From Pythium myriotylum (Eukaryota; Oomycota; Peronosporomycetes; Pythiales; Pythiaceae), in assembly GCA_023091665.1 (NCBI GenBank), contig JALJCQ010000017.1, forward strand, positions 558,001 through 622,000: a stretch of DNA of 64,000 nucleotides, read 5' to 3'. Of the stretch, positions 41,477 through 53,231 are shown piece by piece; within the stretch, counting starts at the first letter, position 1; each line of letters begins with the position of its first letter. The notes beneath the pieces were generated by a model. That model worked only from the letters and a program-made list of their open reading frames with translations, did no database searches and was not told the origin of the DNA. Position numbers and translations under genes: made by a program.

Positions 41477-42397
41477 ATGGCCAAGGGGACCAAGGTGAAG
41501 GCTTCGGGGGTAGTGCTGTTTGTTCCCCTGGCTCCCCCAAGGCTGGATGACATCTCGCATGATGCACTGGTCGAGTGGCGCAAGCGACGCACAGAATATG
41601 AAGATCAAGTCGCGACACGCTGCGCTTCAACCAAAGAAGATGCCTCGGCCCTGCTCGTGCCCGTGAAGAGCACCATGGATCGGAGGGTGCTAGAAACATT
41701 ATGCAAATACGAGTGGGGGACGACGGTGGAGGAGATCTCGGAAGGAGAACTGAACGAGAAACTCCTAGAGATGGTGCGCGGGATCAAGAATGACACGCTG
41801 CCTGACGTCGACGCGCTGTTTGAACGACTTCTGCACATGGATTTACATGAGAGCGACGTCAAGGCAAGGGTGATAAAGTATTTTGGCAAGTGTGACGACA
41901 TCATCTCGCAACATGGTCTAGTGAGCGTCTTCGAGACAGCTCAAGGGTCGAAAGAGAAGTGTACGCAGCTGCGGGCGCGACTATCGCCCAAGGCACTTCA
42001 CGATGCCGTGGAGAACGCAATCCGTTTCACGGATCCGGATGCGAAGACTAAGCCGACTACCCTCTACAAGCTCGTGCTGGCGAAGGCGCTTGAGCAGGAA
42101 CGTGAACATACAAGGGTGGGTGGTACGGCAACGAGGAAATGTGACAAGGAAAAGAGACAAACCGATGTAGGAGACCACACCAAGCCGGACGATGCAGTCA
42201 AGTTGGAGGTGAACGCGTCTCCTCAACGGGCCAGGCAGGTAGCGGGACAGAAGCGAGTTCGCTTAATCGAGTGCTACCACTCCCAAGGAGAACATCATGT
42301 GAACGACTGCCCTACTGCGGACGAAGAAACTAAGACGCGCCTTTGGTCGACCCGACGACGACAGTGGTCGACACAGACTGCTCACTCAAGATCGTGA
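41477..42397 (+). CDS. Gag-like protein of the LTR element
   Basis: 306 residues. The middle is helical and charged (capsid-like), and near the end there is an altered zinc knuckle, CYHSQGEHHVNDC, in which the second Cys of CCHC is Ser. It is the only protein of the element. The usual role is packaging of RNA in virus-like particles; the knuckle change may weaken RNA binding. The frame is full-length with no stop or shift visible, consistent with a young insertion. Confidence 0.75.
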   Translation: MAKGTKVKASGVVLFVPLAPPRLDDISHDALVEWRKRRTEYEDQVATRCASTKEDASALLVPVKSTMDRRVLETLCKYEWGTTVEEISEGELNEKLLEMVRGIKNDTLPDVDALFERLLHMDLHESDVKARVIKYFGKCDDIISQHGLVSVFETAQGSKEKCTQLRARLSPKALHDAVENAIRFTDPDAKTKPTTLYKLVLAKALEQEREHTRVGGTATRKCDKEKRQTDVGDHTKPDDAVKLEVNASPQRARQVAGQKRVRLIECYHSQGEHHVNDCPTADEETKTRLWSTRRRQWSTQTAHSRS

Positions 42398-42454
42398 CGG
42401 GCGCCAAGGCAGCATGGGTGAATGAATGCTCTTTTCAGCATGCAAGTCGTGTGC

Positions 42455-42600
42455 TTTGACGTGGGCACCGCTGGGTGCATTCTGCTGCTATTGTGCAGCT
42501 TTGATGTGGGTACCGCTGGGTACAGGCGCTCGCAAATGCGAGTTGCTTTGCTGCTATTGTGCAGCTTGATGTGGGCACCGCTGGGTGCAACCTCCTCCGA
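42455..42600. repeat. Internal tandem repeat in the LTR element
   Basis: Three imperfect copies of a GTGGGCACCGCTGGGTGCA unit, spaced by CTGCTATTGTGCAGCTT segments, after the Gag stop. Confidence 0.6.
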
Positions 42601-42706
42601 ATGAGAGGAGACGTGGTTGTGGCGACACAATTTCTCGATACGCGAGCCAAAGGCTGCGCAATCCCCATGGCTGTAACTCTCGCGAGAGTAAAGCTTGGGG
42701 AGGCTG

Positions 42707-43041
42707 TGAAGTATAACCAGATAAATCTGTATACTATTGGGTCATACTGACCCATTTCTCAGCTTTACTCTCGCCCTCAGAGGACGAGAACCACCCGACA
42801 CTATCTGAGGTCGGAGTGGCGGCTGCTAGGACGCAGCCCAGAATAGAACTCGAGGCCGCAAGGTCTCATCCCACCATATCCCCTGGACTACCATGCACTG
42901 CACGGTGGGAGGATGGAGAAGGGAAGAAAAGACGGAGAGTTGAATTAGCTCTAAACCACGCAAGTAAACGTTGGTGTGCTTTGGGAGTTCCAGCTCCCAC
43001 GACGGTGTTCCTACCCGACTATTCGACGGAGGCATACTACA
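42707..43041 (+). repeat. 3' LTR
   Basis: 335 bp, looks identical to 41059-41393; followed directly by the CCCAG duplication. Confidence 0.9.
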
Positions 43042-43455
43042 CCCAGTAAAAACGTTATCTTCAGCGCCTCGTGCGCACAGCGCTCGCAGTTGACGTTCTG
43101 TCGCTGCCCAGATGATACTTCTAGGCTTCGCTGCAAATTGCGCCTCCCGAAGGTCGCTGCGTTTCGATGCGTTCAGAGCTGATGGGCCCAATTGTTGACA
43201 AGATCAGCCAGATCTGCTCGGTCAGTTCCCGACTCGTGTGGTGATCGGGCTCCGTCCGCCAAGAATGCCACGAGGTTGGGACGAGCAGCGGGCAGTCGCG
43301 TTTCGAAATTACCGCCGAAGTTGCAATCCGGCAATGTTACCTTGGGCTGGTCAGACCTACTCTATAGGGCTACACCGACGGTGAAGGAACTTCAAGTCGC
43401 CGCCATTACAACGAAAAATCGTTGTGATTTGTGCATCAGTGACTAGGCAAGAGGG

Positions 43456-45015
43456 TTATGTCCCTTTCTTGTCCATCCAAGCGAACTGGAGCGAAAAATC
43501 CATCCCTTTCGTGCAGTCAGTCGTACGTTAGGAAAATCAAGAACAGTCCCCGCCTCCATACGTACTGTAGACGTACCAAAATGTTCGAGCGAGAACTGTA
43601 CAACCATGAAGATTGAAGATGCGAAGGATGGCACAACGATCTTCCAGTGCTTTTGGATCACAAAAGCTAGTTGCTGGATGCTCGACATGTGCTGCAGCTC
43701 CCGATCGATCGCGAAACAAAAGATCACAAATGAGAGCACCTCAAGAGCCGTGTAGATAGCCATGTTTGTGATCGTGAGCTGCAGCTCCGCGTCGGTGAGG
43801 CGACTGAATTGTCCGTAGTACGCTCGGTTAGGCATGTGGCTCATGGCCAGAACGTACAGAGCTGAGTACACAGGAGAGTCAGACAGAACGAATGATAGCG
43901 ACCATCTTGGCGGGACGTACTGTAGACGGCAGCCACGGCAGCTTCTATGAACTCGATGAGCACGTAGAACTCGATCATGTGCAACATCTGAAGAACACGT
44001 TGGACGCACTGCAGTTGAGCCGACTCCGTGTGCGAGAGGGAGGAGGAAGGTGCTATACCCTCAAGGGTTGGGGAACTGTGGAGACCGGATGTGTCTCGTG
44101 ATGGCGTCGGCCTGATCGAAACCTGAGCGGTTCGTGGGGTTATACGCTTCAGCGACGATCGAGTACCGTGACCGGCGCGCAGATGTCTCGGGAGTGCGAT
44201 CGATGGGTGGTCTCGAATGCGAGGATATGTGTCAACGAGGAAGAGTGCGTAATCGACGGGGCCATTCTTTGATTTCATCAACGAAGCCAGTCGAGACAAC
44301 CTTCGCGCCGAGTCTCGGATAGTGGTACGATACTTTTCCATTTCTCTACTTTCTTTCGCTTTCGTGTTGACAAGGCGAACGATACGGAACACCTCGTAAT
44401 AAGCCACAATCGACTGAGCATGAAGATTGAGTAGTAGATCATGTACGCGGCCGCGGCCGTCCTCTGGACATACGTGACCTTCATGTATGTCTTCAGCCTC
44501 GCTTTCGAGACGGGATCAGTCCTTAATGCATGTTTCTAGATTGACCAGAGCCACGTCATGGCTGAGACGACCCACGGTGGAATCGTGAACTGCAGGGAGA
44601 ACGGGAAAGGGAACACCCAGAGCAAGCCGAGAGTGGAGTACACCATGACAGTGAAGAGAGGAGTGGCCGTGCATAAGGAGACGAGCTGGCGGTTCGAGAG
44701 TGGCAGCGACGGCACGGTCTGATGGACTTGACGGATTGCCACAAACGATGCGAAGACTCCGAGCGAGTACAGGCGCAGCATAAGCCACGGCGTCTGATGG
44801 ATGAATCCGAGGGAAGGTGGTTGAAGCGGCAGTGCATCTACAGCGATGAGGGCGATGATAGTAGGCACCGGTACAAGAATGACAGTTGCGACGTTACGGA
44901 TCTTCGAGGAAGTTCTGGCGTGTGCAACGACCTCGTGAAGCCGCCCGAGCGAGTAGCGACCTCGTAGCTCGACTTGGATGCTCTCCCATACATGAATGAC
45001 AGCAGCAGCGGCCAT
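43456..45015 (-). pseudogene. Multi-pass membrane orphan, broken copy 2
   Basis: Homologous to the intact gene at 34862. From 45015 it reads AAAVIHVWESIQVELRGRYS and several membrane helices. It then hits a stop codon near 44535 (after AMTWLWSI) and a deletion of about 80 codons near 44415 that removes the EDL..NVDVFHA motif and shifts frame. The exon 2 and exon 3 equivalents (43861-43577, 43505-43456) and their splice sites are intact, ending MDFSLQFAWMDKKGT. Loss of function is clear unless expressed as fragments. Confidence 0.75.
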
Positions 45016-46605
45016 GATGCCAATCGTCAAATTCGCTTGTTGTCACAAGCCTAGGCGTCAACGAAGGAATAAGATCACAGGCAATTGTTAACGCTTTCCC
45101 CAGCCCTCAACTGGACTCGCGAAATTAAACAATTTTTCGTTTCAAGCGAACGTGCAAGTCCACATCTTCGCACGAACCATCAACGAATGTAGCATGACTA
45201 TTCCTTCTCGAAAACAAAACACTCAATTGATCGTGTTTCTCGGATACTCTTGGCCACAAATAGAGGGACACACTGAGCAAAGTTGGGTTTTCATTCTCCT
45301 GGTTCTTATCTGGCTCTGATCATGCGCTTGTTATTTGGGGTCCCCAGTTGAAAAAGGCACTTCATGTGCTACACGAAGGTGGGGTTATTCTGGCATCGGT
45401 CAAATCATTGCTAGGCGGTCGCTGTCGATGTCCTCGGAGGAGGAGCTGCTCGACGACCTAATCGTGCGCTGCGAGCTGCATAGGGAAGGCCTTTGGGTTG
45501 CCGTCATCTTCGCTACATGCACCTTTGGTTCGGAGTTAGAAATATCCAATCAACAGACACTGATTTATCCCCCAAAAAAGAGCGAACATCAGAAGAATTC
45601 ACCTGGTATGCGATCGAGACAATTTGAAGCACCGGAAATAGCGGCCATTTAATTTTCAAGAAATGTAAGGGTAGTCACTTGTCGTCAGGAATCGTAGAGA
45701 ATCTGAGTCAGGTGTGACGGATGAACAATGGACAAGATGTATTTTGTAGGTCTTATTCATCGCAAGGCTGGCTGCTGCGTCAGCCGCTCGTTGATGATGC
45801 TTCTAGTTGTTTTCAGTACGCCCAAAGTCGCTACAATACGTCTCACTTGTGCATATTTGTGCTGCGAGGTTCTGGTAACTCGTGCGTGATATCCCTCGGT
45901 ATCTATACACACTTTCCACTATGTAGCCAGCCTCATCGGCTATCCTTGGACTGCTCCAGGCTTTCCAAAGGGCGCTTCGACGTGACCATTTGAGGGCTAC
46001 AACAGCCGCTCGTTTGCGACGATCATCATGCACGAAATGCCGTCTATGATGCATGAACATCGCCGAGCTCGAGCGATAATGACCTTGTGCCCAATAGATC
46101 ACAGCTGGATCAACTCCAATGGACCGCAATATCATAACGCGACCTGGTAGGGACTATAAATGCCGAAGGTATTCTACCGATCTTTTCTAATTATACAGGA
46201 GCTGGGCTGGGTGGCCAACGATGACAGGAATTGCGTGTTCTGAGGCCACGATCGTATCATCCCACTGTGTGGAGATTGGCTCAAGGGTGGGTCCGTGTTC
46301 CACACAGTGTCGGATTGCGCTTCTGCACAAACCCTCTGGAATATCCTCCGCACCGTGTTTGCCTCTCTCGGCCTATGAACGGAGCGACCGCAACAACCAA
46401 TGACGACTTCCTCACGGCAGTCTTGAGCCTCAAACTACCTTGCATACCGCCTAAGATCTAAGCGATCTGACAGCAGCTCGTGCTGGAGACAGGGGTACCA
46501 GAATATAATATCGAATTGATTGTGACGATGTCAGAGGCAATAGTTAATTATTCAGTATGCACGACAGCAATAATACTTATTGCAATAACTGCAGTGTATT
46601 GACCA
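45016..46605. other. Gene-poor region
   Basis: About 1.6 kb with no supportable gene. A minus-strand open frame at 45803-46135 is not recognised. AT-rich sequence lies near 46500-46570, next to the hAT relic. Confidence 0.35.
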
Positions 46606-46979
46606 TTATGGGACCAACGTAGAAGCGTTCCACATCTCCCGATTTGCCTTCAAGAAGATGAGCATTTCAAAGTTGGCTGGGAGCATTGCCGAGCGGGGTT
46701 CCGACAAGACAAACTTACACTCAGAAACAAGGCGTTCACTCGTTGCTAGTCGGAGGAATGCACCGCAAGAGTGGCGAATACACAATCGCACGTGGGTTCA
46801 TGCGGGGTTTCTTCACGGAGGATCTCTGTCGCGAAATTCACTTCAGACCAACCTAACAAGTGGTGAGCGGCGAATCGAAAGAGTAGGGAAGGATTGAGCA
46901 AACAAACATGACGAAGCGTACGGTCAAGATTGAATCGAGTGAGGTACGATTGATTGAGCATACAGAGAAGGAGGAACAT
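46606..46979 (-). pseudogene. hAT transposase C-terminal relic
   Basis: Minus-strand frames give LATSERLVSECKFVLSEPRS and MLPANFEMLIFLKANREMW, matching the hAT dimerisation domain (SSAASERxFS..RSxLxPxxFExLxFLxxN). The upstream part (46979-46746) is in another frame. It is a decayed fragment. Confidence 0.6.
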
Positions 46980-47128
46980 GCCGTTAGAGTGTTATGTGAT
47001 ATAAACGTGTGGTGGCAAAGCCAGTCAATTATTATTGGCCAAATATTATATTTTACTGGAACCTCGACAAGAAATATTCCATAATTCAATACAATACAAT
47101 GACAAGTTACTGCAACTGAATAATTTTC

Positions 47129-47800
47129 TTGGAGCTCTGGCTGGAGACACTAGTAGTGATTCATGCCTGGCGAACCAGCGTGAACTACGCCCCGAGAATC
47201 TGGTCCACTCAGCAAGCGGAGGCGGTACACAACATCGACTGCAGACGAGTACTAGATACGCTCCAGTATCGACTTGACAGAGATCCGGACACGCCGCCCC
47301 ACGCCGCGAGCATCATCAGCCGCTTCAAAACCCTCCTCGAGACGACGGAGGAAACGACCGTACACATCGGCGCGCTTGCGGAGCCGGCTATCCTCTTCGG
47401 ATGATCTCCAGGTGGCAAACCGGAACCAAGGGGAGTCGGTGCTCTCGTCGTAGCATCCTCGGCTGCGGAGCCCCTCCCTGCCGTTCACTGGAGCTCGGCC
47501 ACCTGGGTTGCTGAACCCATGACTACTCACCACCAAGCGAACTACTGAAGACTTATCGACGGCCTAAGGGCAGCGGAGACGAACGGATGGCACGGACTAA
47601 CCGTCATTGGAGACAGTGAACTCATCTTGCGTCAACTACGCGACTACAGACCGCCCAAAAATGACGCTCTACGCAGGCTGTTCAACACAGGCCAACGACT
47701 AGCCGACACTGTCAGCGTGCGCCACTGGCGCCATTAGCCCCGGGCTCACGACACCACGGTGAGAGCTCTGGCAGCCCACGCGATGGACACTGAGCAATCC
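47129..47800 (+). pseudogene. LINE 3' fragment with decayed RNase H
   Basis: WRTSVNYAPRIWST resembles the pre-RNase H linker of the LINE at 49.3 kb (WRTSADHPDQIWNT). Later frames give GGKPEPRGVGALVV and HGLTVIGDSELILRQLRDYR of RNase H, then AHAMDTEQS. Several stops and shifts are present. Confidence 0.65.
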
Positions 47801-47846
47801 AGTACCGCCCATCATCCCACTGGTCAAAGGTCCCACTGGTCAAGCC

Positions 47847-49053
47847 CAGGGGTGGGTGCAAAAATATTGCTATTGTCAGATCCAAAATATTGTTGGGGAC
47901 AATTATTGATTGTTGGCCGAACACAATAGTTCACTGTATATTGCCATATTTGTATACATCAATATATTCCTCTTCAATATATTGCTCTGCAACCTTGCCG
48001 CCACGACGGAAATGGTGCTGTCAATGCCCGCCTATGCAAGCTCTGCACGAACCAATCACAGCCTCTACATCTCAAATCCCGTCAATCAGCGTGAAGTGCG
48101 CTTTGGCTCGTTCTGGGTTGGAGATGGGCTTGGAAGAATTTGCTTTGGACGATCGATCCACAGCCCACCAACCAGTCAATAAGCAAATTATAATGAAGAG
48201 CGCCCAGGTTGTCGAAGTGACGTTCAAGAACACGACACCTACCAGCCGCGACTGCGTTGTTGCAACAAAACAGTCCTACAAGATAAGAAGGCGGGCTACC
48301 GTAACCTGATGTCGCGCTTCGCTTTAAAACATGACGGAGGTGACGACGTTTGATACCCTCACCACACGTCTCCAGAGAACACACATAATGATGGCGACAG
48401 TGCGTGATGTGTTTGGCATTGCATTGGCCGAATTCCCATCGTTGAAGTCTCACATTGCAGTGAACGCCAAGATCATCGCCGACCCTACGCATGAAAGCGC
48501 GCTTGTGTAGCTCGAGACCGGAGCTGTGCTTTCTCAGGCGGAAGTCGCTGCTGTACGTCGCCTTCGCCGAGGTAACCGAAACATGTCGACTGCTTCAGCC
48601 TCACCCTCATCCTCGCCACCGTTGACCTGTCGCAAGCGTGCCGCACAAGAACTGGATGAAGCCATCAAAAAGCGTGCCCGCAACCAAATTGAAGTAACGC
48701 AGCTCTACGAAGATGTGAGTTGGGTCCCTCTTACGTCGGTCGTAGTTGGGCATTTCTTCTCGGGCGTCAAGTGTATGATGGGGTACTTGCGCAAGAGTAT
48801 GGACACCACCACACTTGAAGTGATCATGTACTTGAAGTTGAATTGGGATCTCGTCAGCATGAGCATCGTGTCTCAAGCAATTAAACTATCAAGAGAGGCT
48901 GAAACGGCCCGAATGCAAGCCGAAAAGACCCCATAAGTGCTTCTCAAGTTCACACAAAACTTCCCTCCACAATATATTGTATATTGTACAATAATTGATT
49001 GTCTACAGATTATGGTCTACAATCAATGTACAATGTATATTGTCACAGCCCTG
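47847..49053. mobile_element. hAT-type element remnant with TIRs and target duplication
   Basis: The element starts CAGGGGTGGGTG and ends CACAGCCCTG, flanked on both sides by GGTCAAGCC (47838-47846 and 49054-49062; 8-9 bp, as for hAT). Both ends are rich in AATATTG-type sub-repeats. The interior holds a decayed transposase end at 48526-48936. Confidence 0.75.
48526..48936 (+). pseudogene. hAT transposase C-terminal end
   Basis: 136-residue open frame ending YEDVSWVPLTSVVVGHFF, GVKCMMGYLRKSMDTTTLE and MYLKLNWDLVSM, which matches the dimerisation end of hAT transposases. A stop separates it from related sequence just upstream. There is no catalytic domain. Confidence 0.65.
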
Positions 49054-49316
49054 GGTCAAGCCTCCACGCAGACTTACCACGGCTCACGCCCTCTGACTTA
49101 CAGCCCTGGCTTGCTAGCCAGGTTGACCCACGGTAAAGCACAGCAGATGGCACAAGGCCCCCAGCTATTAGAGTACATACAATTAATGCGCTCAATAGAC
49201 TTCACCTTCATCATCATCATCACGATCGTATCACGCCGCTGATATCATCATCATCATCAATGTGAGGTCTATTGGTTTACTCGTCTAGAAACCTATAGCC
49301 GGCGTGAAGCGCCTGG

Positions 49317-50945
49317 TTAGGATTGAAGTCCTATTCTGTAATGCGCAATGTCGCTGCTAAGTAGCGCAGCAATTTGCTTGTGCTCTGGTCGGTGAGTTGG
49401 GTGAAGAACTTGACTGCTACGTTCCTCGTCCATGGCGAGGTTGGCCGCTGCGTCTGCCATTCGGTTGGCTGCTCGCGGATGATGCTTCCAAGTGCGGACG
49501 CCGAGGATGTCCGCTAAGCGTCGAGCGACTGCATACGAGCGCTGAAGTCTCCGGTTCTGAGGTGCCTTGTACCTCTTCATTTGCTGGATAATGAGCATAC
49601 TATCGCCGACCACCTCTAGTGGCATCCATTGAAACTGGGTGGCTGCGGTCAAGCCGGTGACGAGGCCCCTGTACTCTGCTTGGTTATTTGTGGTCGTCCG
49701 CGCGGCGTGGGACATTGCTGCTGTGTACACAACCGTTGCGTGGGTAGCTTCATCGGTAATGCGTGCAATTACTGCTCCTGAGCCCCCAGGCCCAGGGTTT
49801 CCGCGTGAGCCGCCGTCGAAGAAAAGAAGGTAGCGCGTGTCTCCTGGTACCAATGCAAGGTCAGGTAAAGACTCGTCTTGTCTCCACTGCGGATGTCTGA
49901 GGATGTCGAGAGCTGCTGCTGTGTGCGGCGTGGCTGCGCTGTGTGCGGTTCGACGCCATCGTAAGTCACCGAGCGACGCCATTAAACGCGTGTGTAGAAG
50001 CCCCCGTATATGCTCCGTATTCCAGATCTGGTCAGGATGATCGGCTGAGGTCCGCCAGTTCCAAATTATCTGGAGGCTGACGAGGACATGTTGTCTCCAA
50101 GCTGCGCACACCGCTGCGTGCGTGGCGATGACTGCATCCGGTGACGGCAAAGGCAATCGCTGCATCTCGGGGTGAGTCCAGAGGAGGTCCGGGATAGCTG
50201 TTAATCGAAGAGAAAAAATGACAACTTTGCTTGCGTCGAGCGTTGGCTTGGCGTCGTGCGACCAAAGGTGTGTCCAGTGTGTCAGAAGATTATTCCATAC
50301 CAGCTGTGCCTTCGGGCACTCCCAAAAGACGTGGGCGGTGTTCTTTGTGTCTGTGCCGTGGTTGATGCAGTGTGGGCATCCGACCCTTTGTTGAGTCCGG
50401 TCCCACAAGCTGAGCCGGTTCCCTTTGAGGCGTGCCAGTAGGGTTCGTTGCGAATCGATCGCACCTGGCATGGTCGCTATTTCTTTCCAGGTGAGATGGT
50501 CCAGCGCATCCGCGATCACTGGGTCCTGCTCCTGCCAGCAGTTGCGTCGCCCTTCGTGTTCCTTGTCTGATTTGGCCTTGGCGGGGGCGAGCAATAAGGT
50601 CTTGGCAGATTGTGAGGTGAGGGCTTGTGCCTCGCTCCAAATACCTCGAGGCTCGTCCAGCCACGGGTGCCTGTCGAATCGAACGGTTGGATCGCGTAGG
50701 TGGCGCCGAGCTATTGCTGATGCTTCACTGGTCGACGTTACTCTGCCAATCGGGATGCGGAGATCATCTACAGGGTTCCATTCGAGCTCGAAGGCATCGC
50801 CATCCTGTTTTAAGCGCCATATATCCAGGCTCGCGGGCCGGAGGACCATGTCGTCTGGTTGAGCCGGAGCTTCTAAGATGCCAGGATAGTCGAAGACAAG
50901 TGCATCACATAGTTTGCGGAACCCACGAGCAGCTTTGTCTGGCAC
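49317..50945 (-). pseudogene. LINE 3' coding part: linker, zinc-binding motif, RNase H
   Basis: 542 codons. A CPHC..HVFWEC zinc-binding motif of the zf-RVT type lies near the middle. A complete RNase H domain follows, from LLFFDGGSRGNPGPGGSGAV (first Asp), through NNQAEYRGL (Glu) and VVGDSM (Asp), to HHPRAANRMADAAANLAMD. The domain looks intact. It is in a different frame from the upstream piece because the RT palm is missing between them. Confidence 0.85.
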
Positions 50946-52462
50946 GGGGGAAAGCTGAGGCGCTCTAGCGCGCGCACCAGAAACATCCTGTCAAGCGAAT
51001 CATACGCCTTTTCAAAATCTAGGAGCACGGCCACAGCTTCAGATAAATCTGGCGTCCGGCGAGCGTGAGCCTGGAGGGCGTGGAAGACGTCGAGCGCATC
51101 ATGCACCTGCCGCCCAGGGACGAAGCCAAACTGAGTATCCGCAACCAACCGAGGTAGAACTCCTCGTACTCGATTGAGAAGAAGTCTCGAATAGATTTTG
51201 TAGTCTGTATCCAACAGTGCTATCGGCCGGAAGTCGAGTCCTGATGTGGGCGTTGCTTTTTTCGGGATACACGCGATCGTGGCCTGTTTGAAGCTTTTGG
51301 GAAGGATGCGTGACCGATGCCATAAATTGTACAATGGAGTCAGTGCTTCGACTATCAGATCTGCGTGCTCGTGGTAACAGTCGTTCGGGAGGCCATCTGG
51401 CCCTGCTGCCTTCCCCCGAGGACGAGACTTCAGGGCTGCGCTCACTTCTTCGTGAGTAAAAGCGTGGTCAAGCCTTGTAAGATCAGGCGTCTCGTGCTGA
51501 ATGGCTCCGAGCTGGTCAAAAAAGTCGTCGATAGCGGCCGGGGGAAGAGGTCCGCGTTGGGTGATCGGATCCCACGCACAAGCCAGTCTGTCGGCAGTCG
51601 AAGCCTCATTGGGTTCGTCACCTCCGGGTAAAACAATCCGGGGCCTGTTCCGAGGAGCTTGAAACCGTTCGAAAAAGAGTCGTTCGGCCTCTGGGGTACC
51701 TAAGGTCGTGCGTTGCCATCGTCGTCGCTGACGCCTCCGTGTTCTTTGACGGTGAAGTCGGATGAGCTCTGCTCTTAGAGCCTGGGCTTTCGTGTACGCG
51801 TCCCCTGCACTTGGACCTTCTGTTTGAAGTGCGGCTCGAAGGGCCCGATTGAGTCGCCGTCGGCGTTGCCTGTACGATCGAGCTTGTTCGTTGCGTTTGT
51901 CTCGGATTAGTTGCAGACTGACCCGCCGTATTTCCGCTTTGCATTCGTCCCACAATATTGCAGTGTCCACCGCTCCTTTGCCCTTACTCACTTCGATGAA
52001 GCGGTGCAGAAGCTCAGCGCACAGTTCGCCTATTACCTCCGAGCAGCCAAACGCAAGTGTGTAGCGAAGCCCAGGGCGCCTTCGTCTGCCAGCCGCCTGG
52101 CGTTTCCCATAGCTGCAGACGTACCGAAGCGACACTTCGTTGTGGTCACTGTCGGATACAGGGGGTCTCGTACTGACTTCAAGAATGTGACTCTGGTATC
52201 GAGTACTCACGTACCACCTGTCGAGTCGGCTCGTCGCCACGCCACCATTTTTGCGTCGGTAGTTGTATGTGTGATGCTGAGCGTAGAAGTTGCGTTTATC
52301 TGCCTCGGAATCGATGTAGGTCATGTCGTATTGAAGTGCGTCCTGCAACCTCCATCGCTCGAGCACATTCTGAAGAGCTGGAGAGTCGTGAACGTCAGAA
52401 ACGTGGCTACTTCGATCTAACTCAATGTTCAGCGTACAGTTGAAATCTCCTCCCATGAGCAC
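50873..52462 (-). pseudogene. LINE 5' coding part: endonuclease end and partial RT
   Basis: Starts within the endonuclease (GGDFNC, later SDHNE) and continues into reverse transcriptase with FRPIALLDTDYKIYSRLL, QFGFVPGRQVHDALD and the first catalytic Asp in VLLDFEKAYDSLD. Soon afterwards the frame leaves homology at TKLLVGSANY. The YADD segment is absent from both pieces, so about 150-200 residues are deleted. Endonuclease residues before GGDFN are lost by 5' truncation. Confidence 0.85.
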
Positions 52463-52584
52463 AGGTTTGTCAGGCTGTGGACAGCTTAGCAGCGATTACG
52501 CCGCTGATATCAGAAATCGTGAGATTATTGCTTCGAAATCAAACCAAAGATTGCTGGCTCAGTGACATTGAGCAGTTTCAGCCA

Positions 52585-52953
52585 TCACTCGCTGTAAAAA
52601 GCCGGCATCAGCAAAGAAAAGGAGAAGATGTCTCCGCATTCAAGATACTTTTGCGTGACCATCCCGATGCGTGAGCGATGCACTCGGGCACTCTGCTTCG
52701 TTTTCATGGCAAGGTTGGCGGGAGAGTCTGCCATCTCGTTGAAGGTACGCCTGTTATGGGCCCAGTGCGCAACACCGAGTTCATCAGCTAGACACCGTGC
52801 TTTCTGGCGGTGGGCGAGCAGAGCGGCGTTCTTGGGCGGCCTGTACTCGCGAAGTTGACGCATGATCATCGCGCTGTCACCAACGACGGCAAGGCGTCGA
52901 AAGCCTTGTTGAATGGCAGCGGTGAGTCCGGTTATGAGGCTGTGGTGTCCCAC
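52585..52953 (-). pseudogene. Second LINE RNase H fragment
   Basis: HSLITGLTAAIQQGF, LAVVGDSAMIMRQLREYRPP and FNEMADSPANLAMK are the RNase H middle and end of a related LINE. The first catalytic segment is missing. It lies just outside the target duplication of the 49.2-52.5 kb LINE. Confidence 0.7.
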
Positions 52954-53231
52954 TTCGTTTGATTGTTGGTCGAGAGACGCAATACATCACTACGAGCTGA
53001 TAGCTGATTCGTAAATCGAAACTCAAAACTTCATCTTCATCATCTTTCGGACTTGGCTTGACCCATTCTGTAGGGTCATGTCAACGGTGAATGTGGTCGA
53101 AATCGCGGCCATGGCGATCTAGAACCGCGTCGACCGCCATGTATGCTACCGAAGAATTCAGCAAATCTGTGTCAATGTACATAGATCCATCCAGTGGGTA
53201 GATCCTTCGACTTTGCATGAATACGAGGGGG

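Larger units (their letters stand above)
41059..43041 (+). mobile_element. Gag-only LTR retrotransposon (TR-GAG-like)
   Basis: 1983 bp flanked by a 5-bp duplication CCCAG (41054-41058 and 43042-43046). Both LTRs are 335 bp and appear identical, so insertion is recent. The interior (41394-42706) encodes only a Gag-like protein; no protease, reverse transcriptase or integrase is present. A purine-rich stretch (AAGCTTGGGGAGG) lies just before the 3' LTR. It is inserted in an old LINE fragment and would depend on an autonomous partner for movement. Confidence 0.88.
40805..43191 (-). pseudogene. LINE fragment (RNase H start) interrupted by the LTR element
   Basis: Two minus-strand pieces, 43191-43042 and 41058-40805, read continuously if the LTR element and one CCCAG are removed. 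The downstream piece contains LYFDGGSRRNPEIAGSGSVI, the first catalytic segment of RNase H, then decays. No intact reverse transcriptase is present. Confidence 0.65.
49248..52497 (-). mobile_element. 5'-truncated LINE retrotransposon
   Basis: Flanked by a 15-bp duplication ACGCCGCTGATATCA (49233-49247 and 52498-52512). The element is on the minus strand; its 3' end is a short GAT repeat. The endonuclease N-terminus is missing, and part of the reverse transcriptase is deleted (see the coding pieces). Confidence 0.85.

Noticed and set aside
46490..47065. Possible inverted ends (CAG..TATAATAT) around the hAT relic
   Set aside because: No matching target duplication and only weak similarity between the ends.
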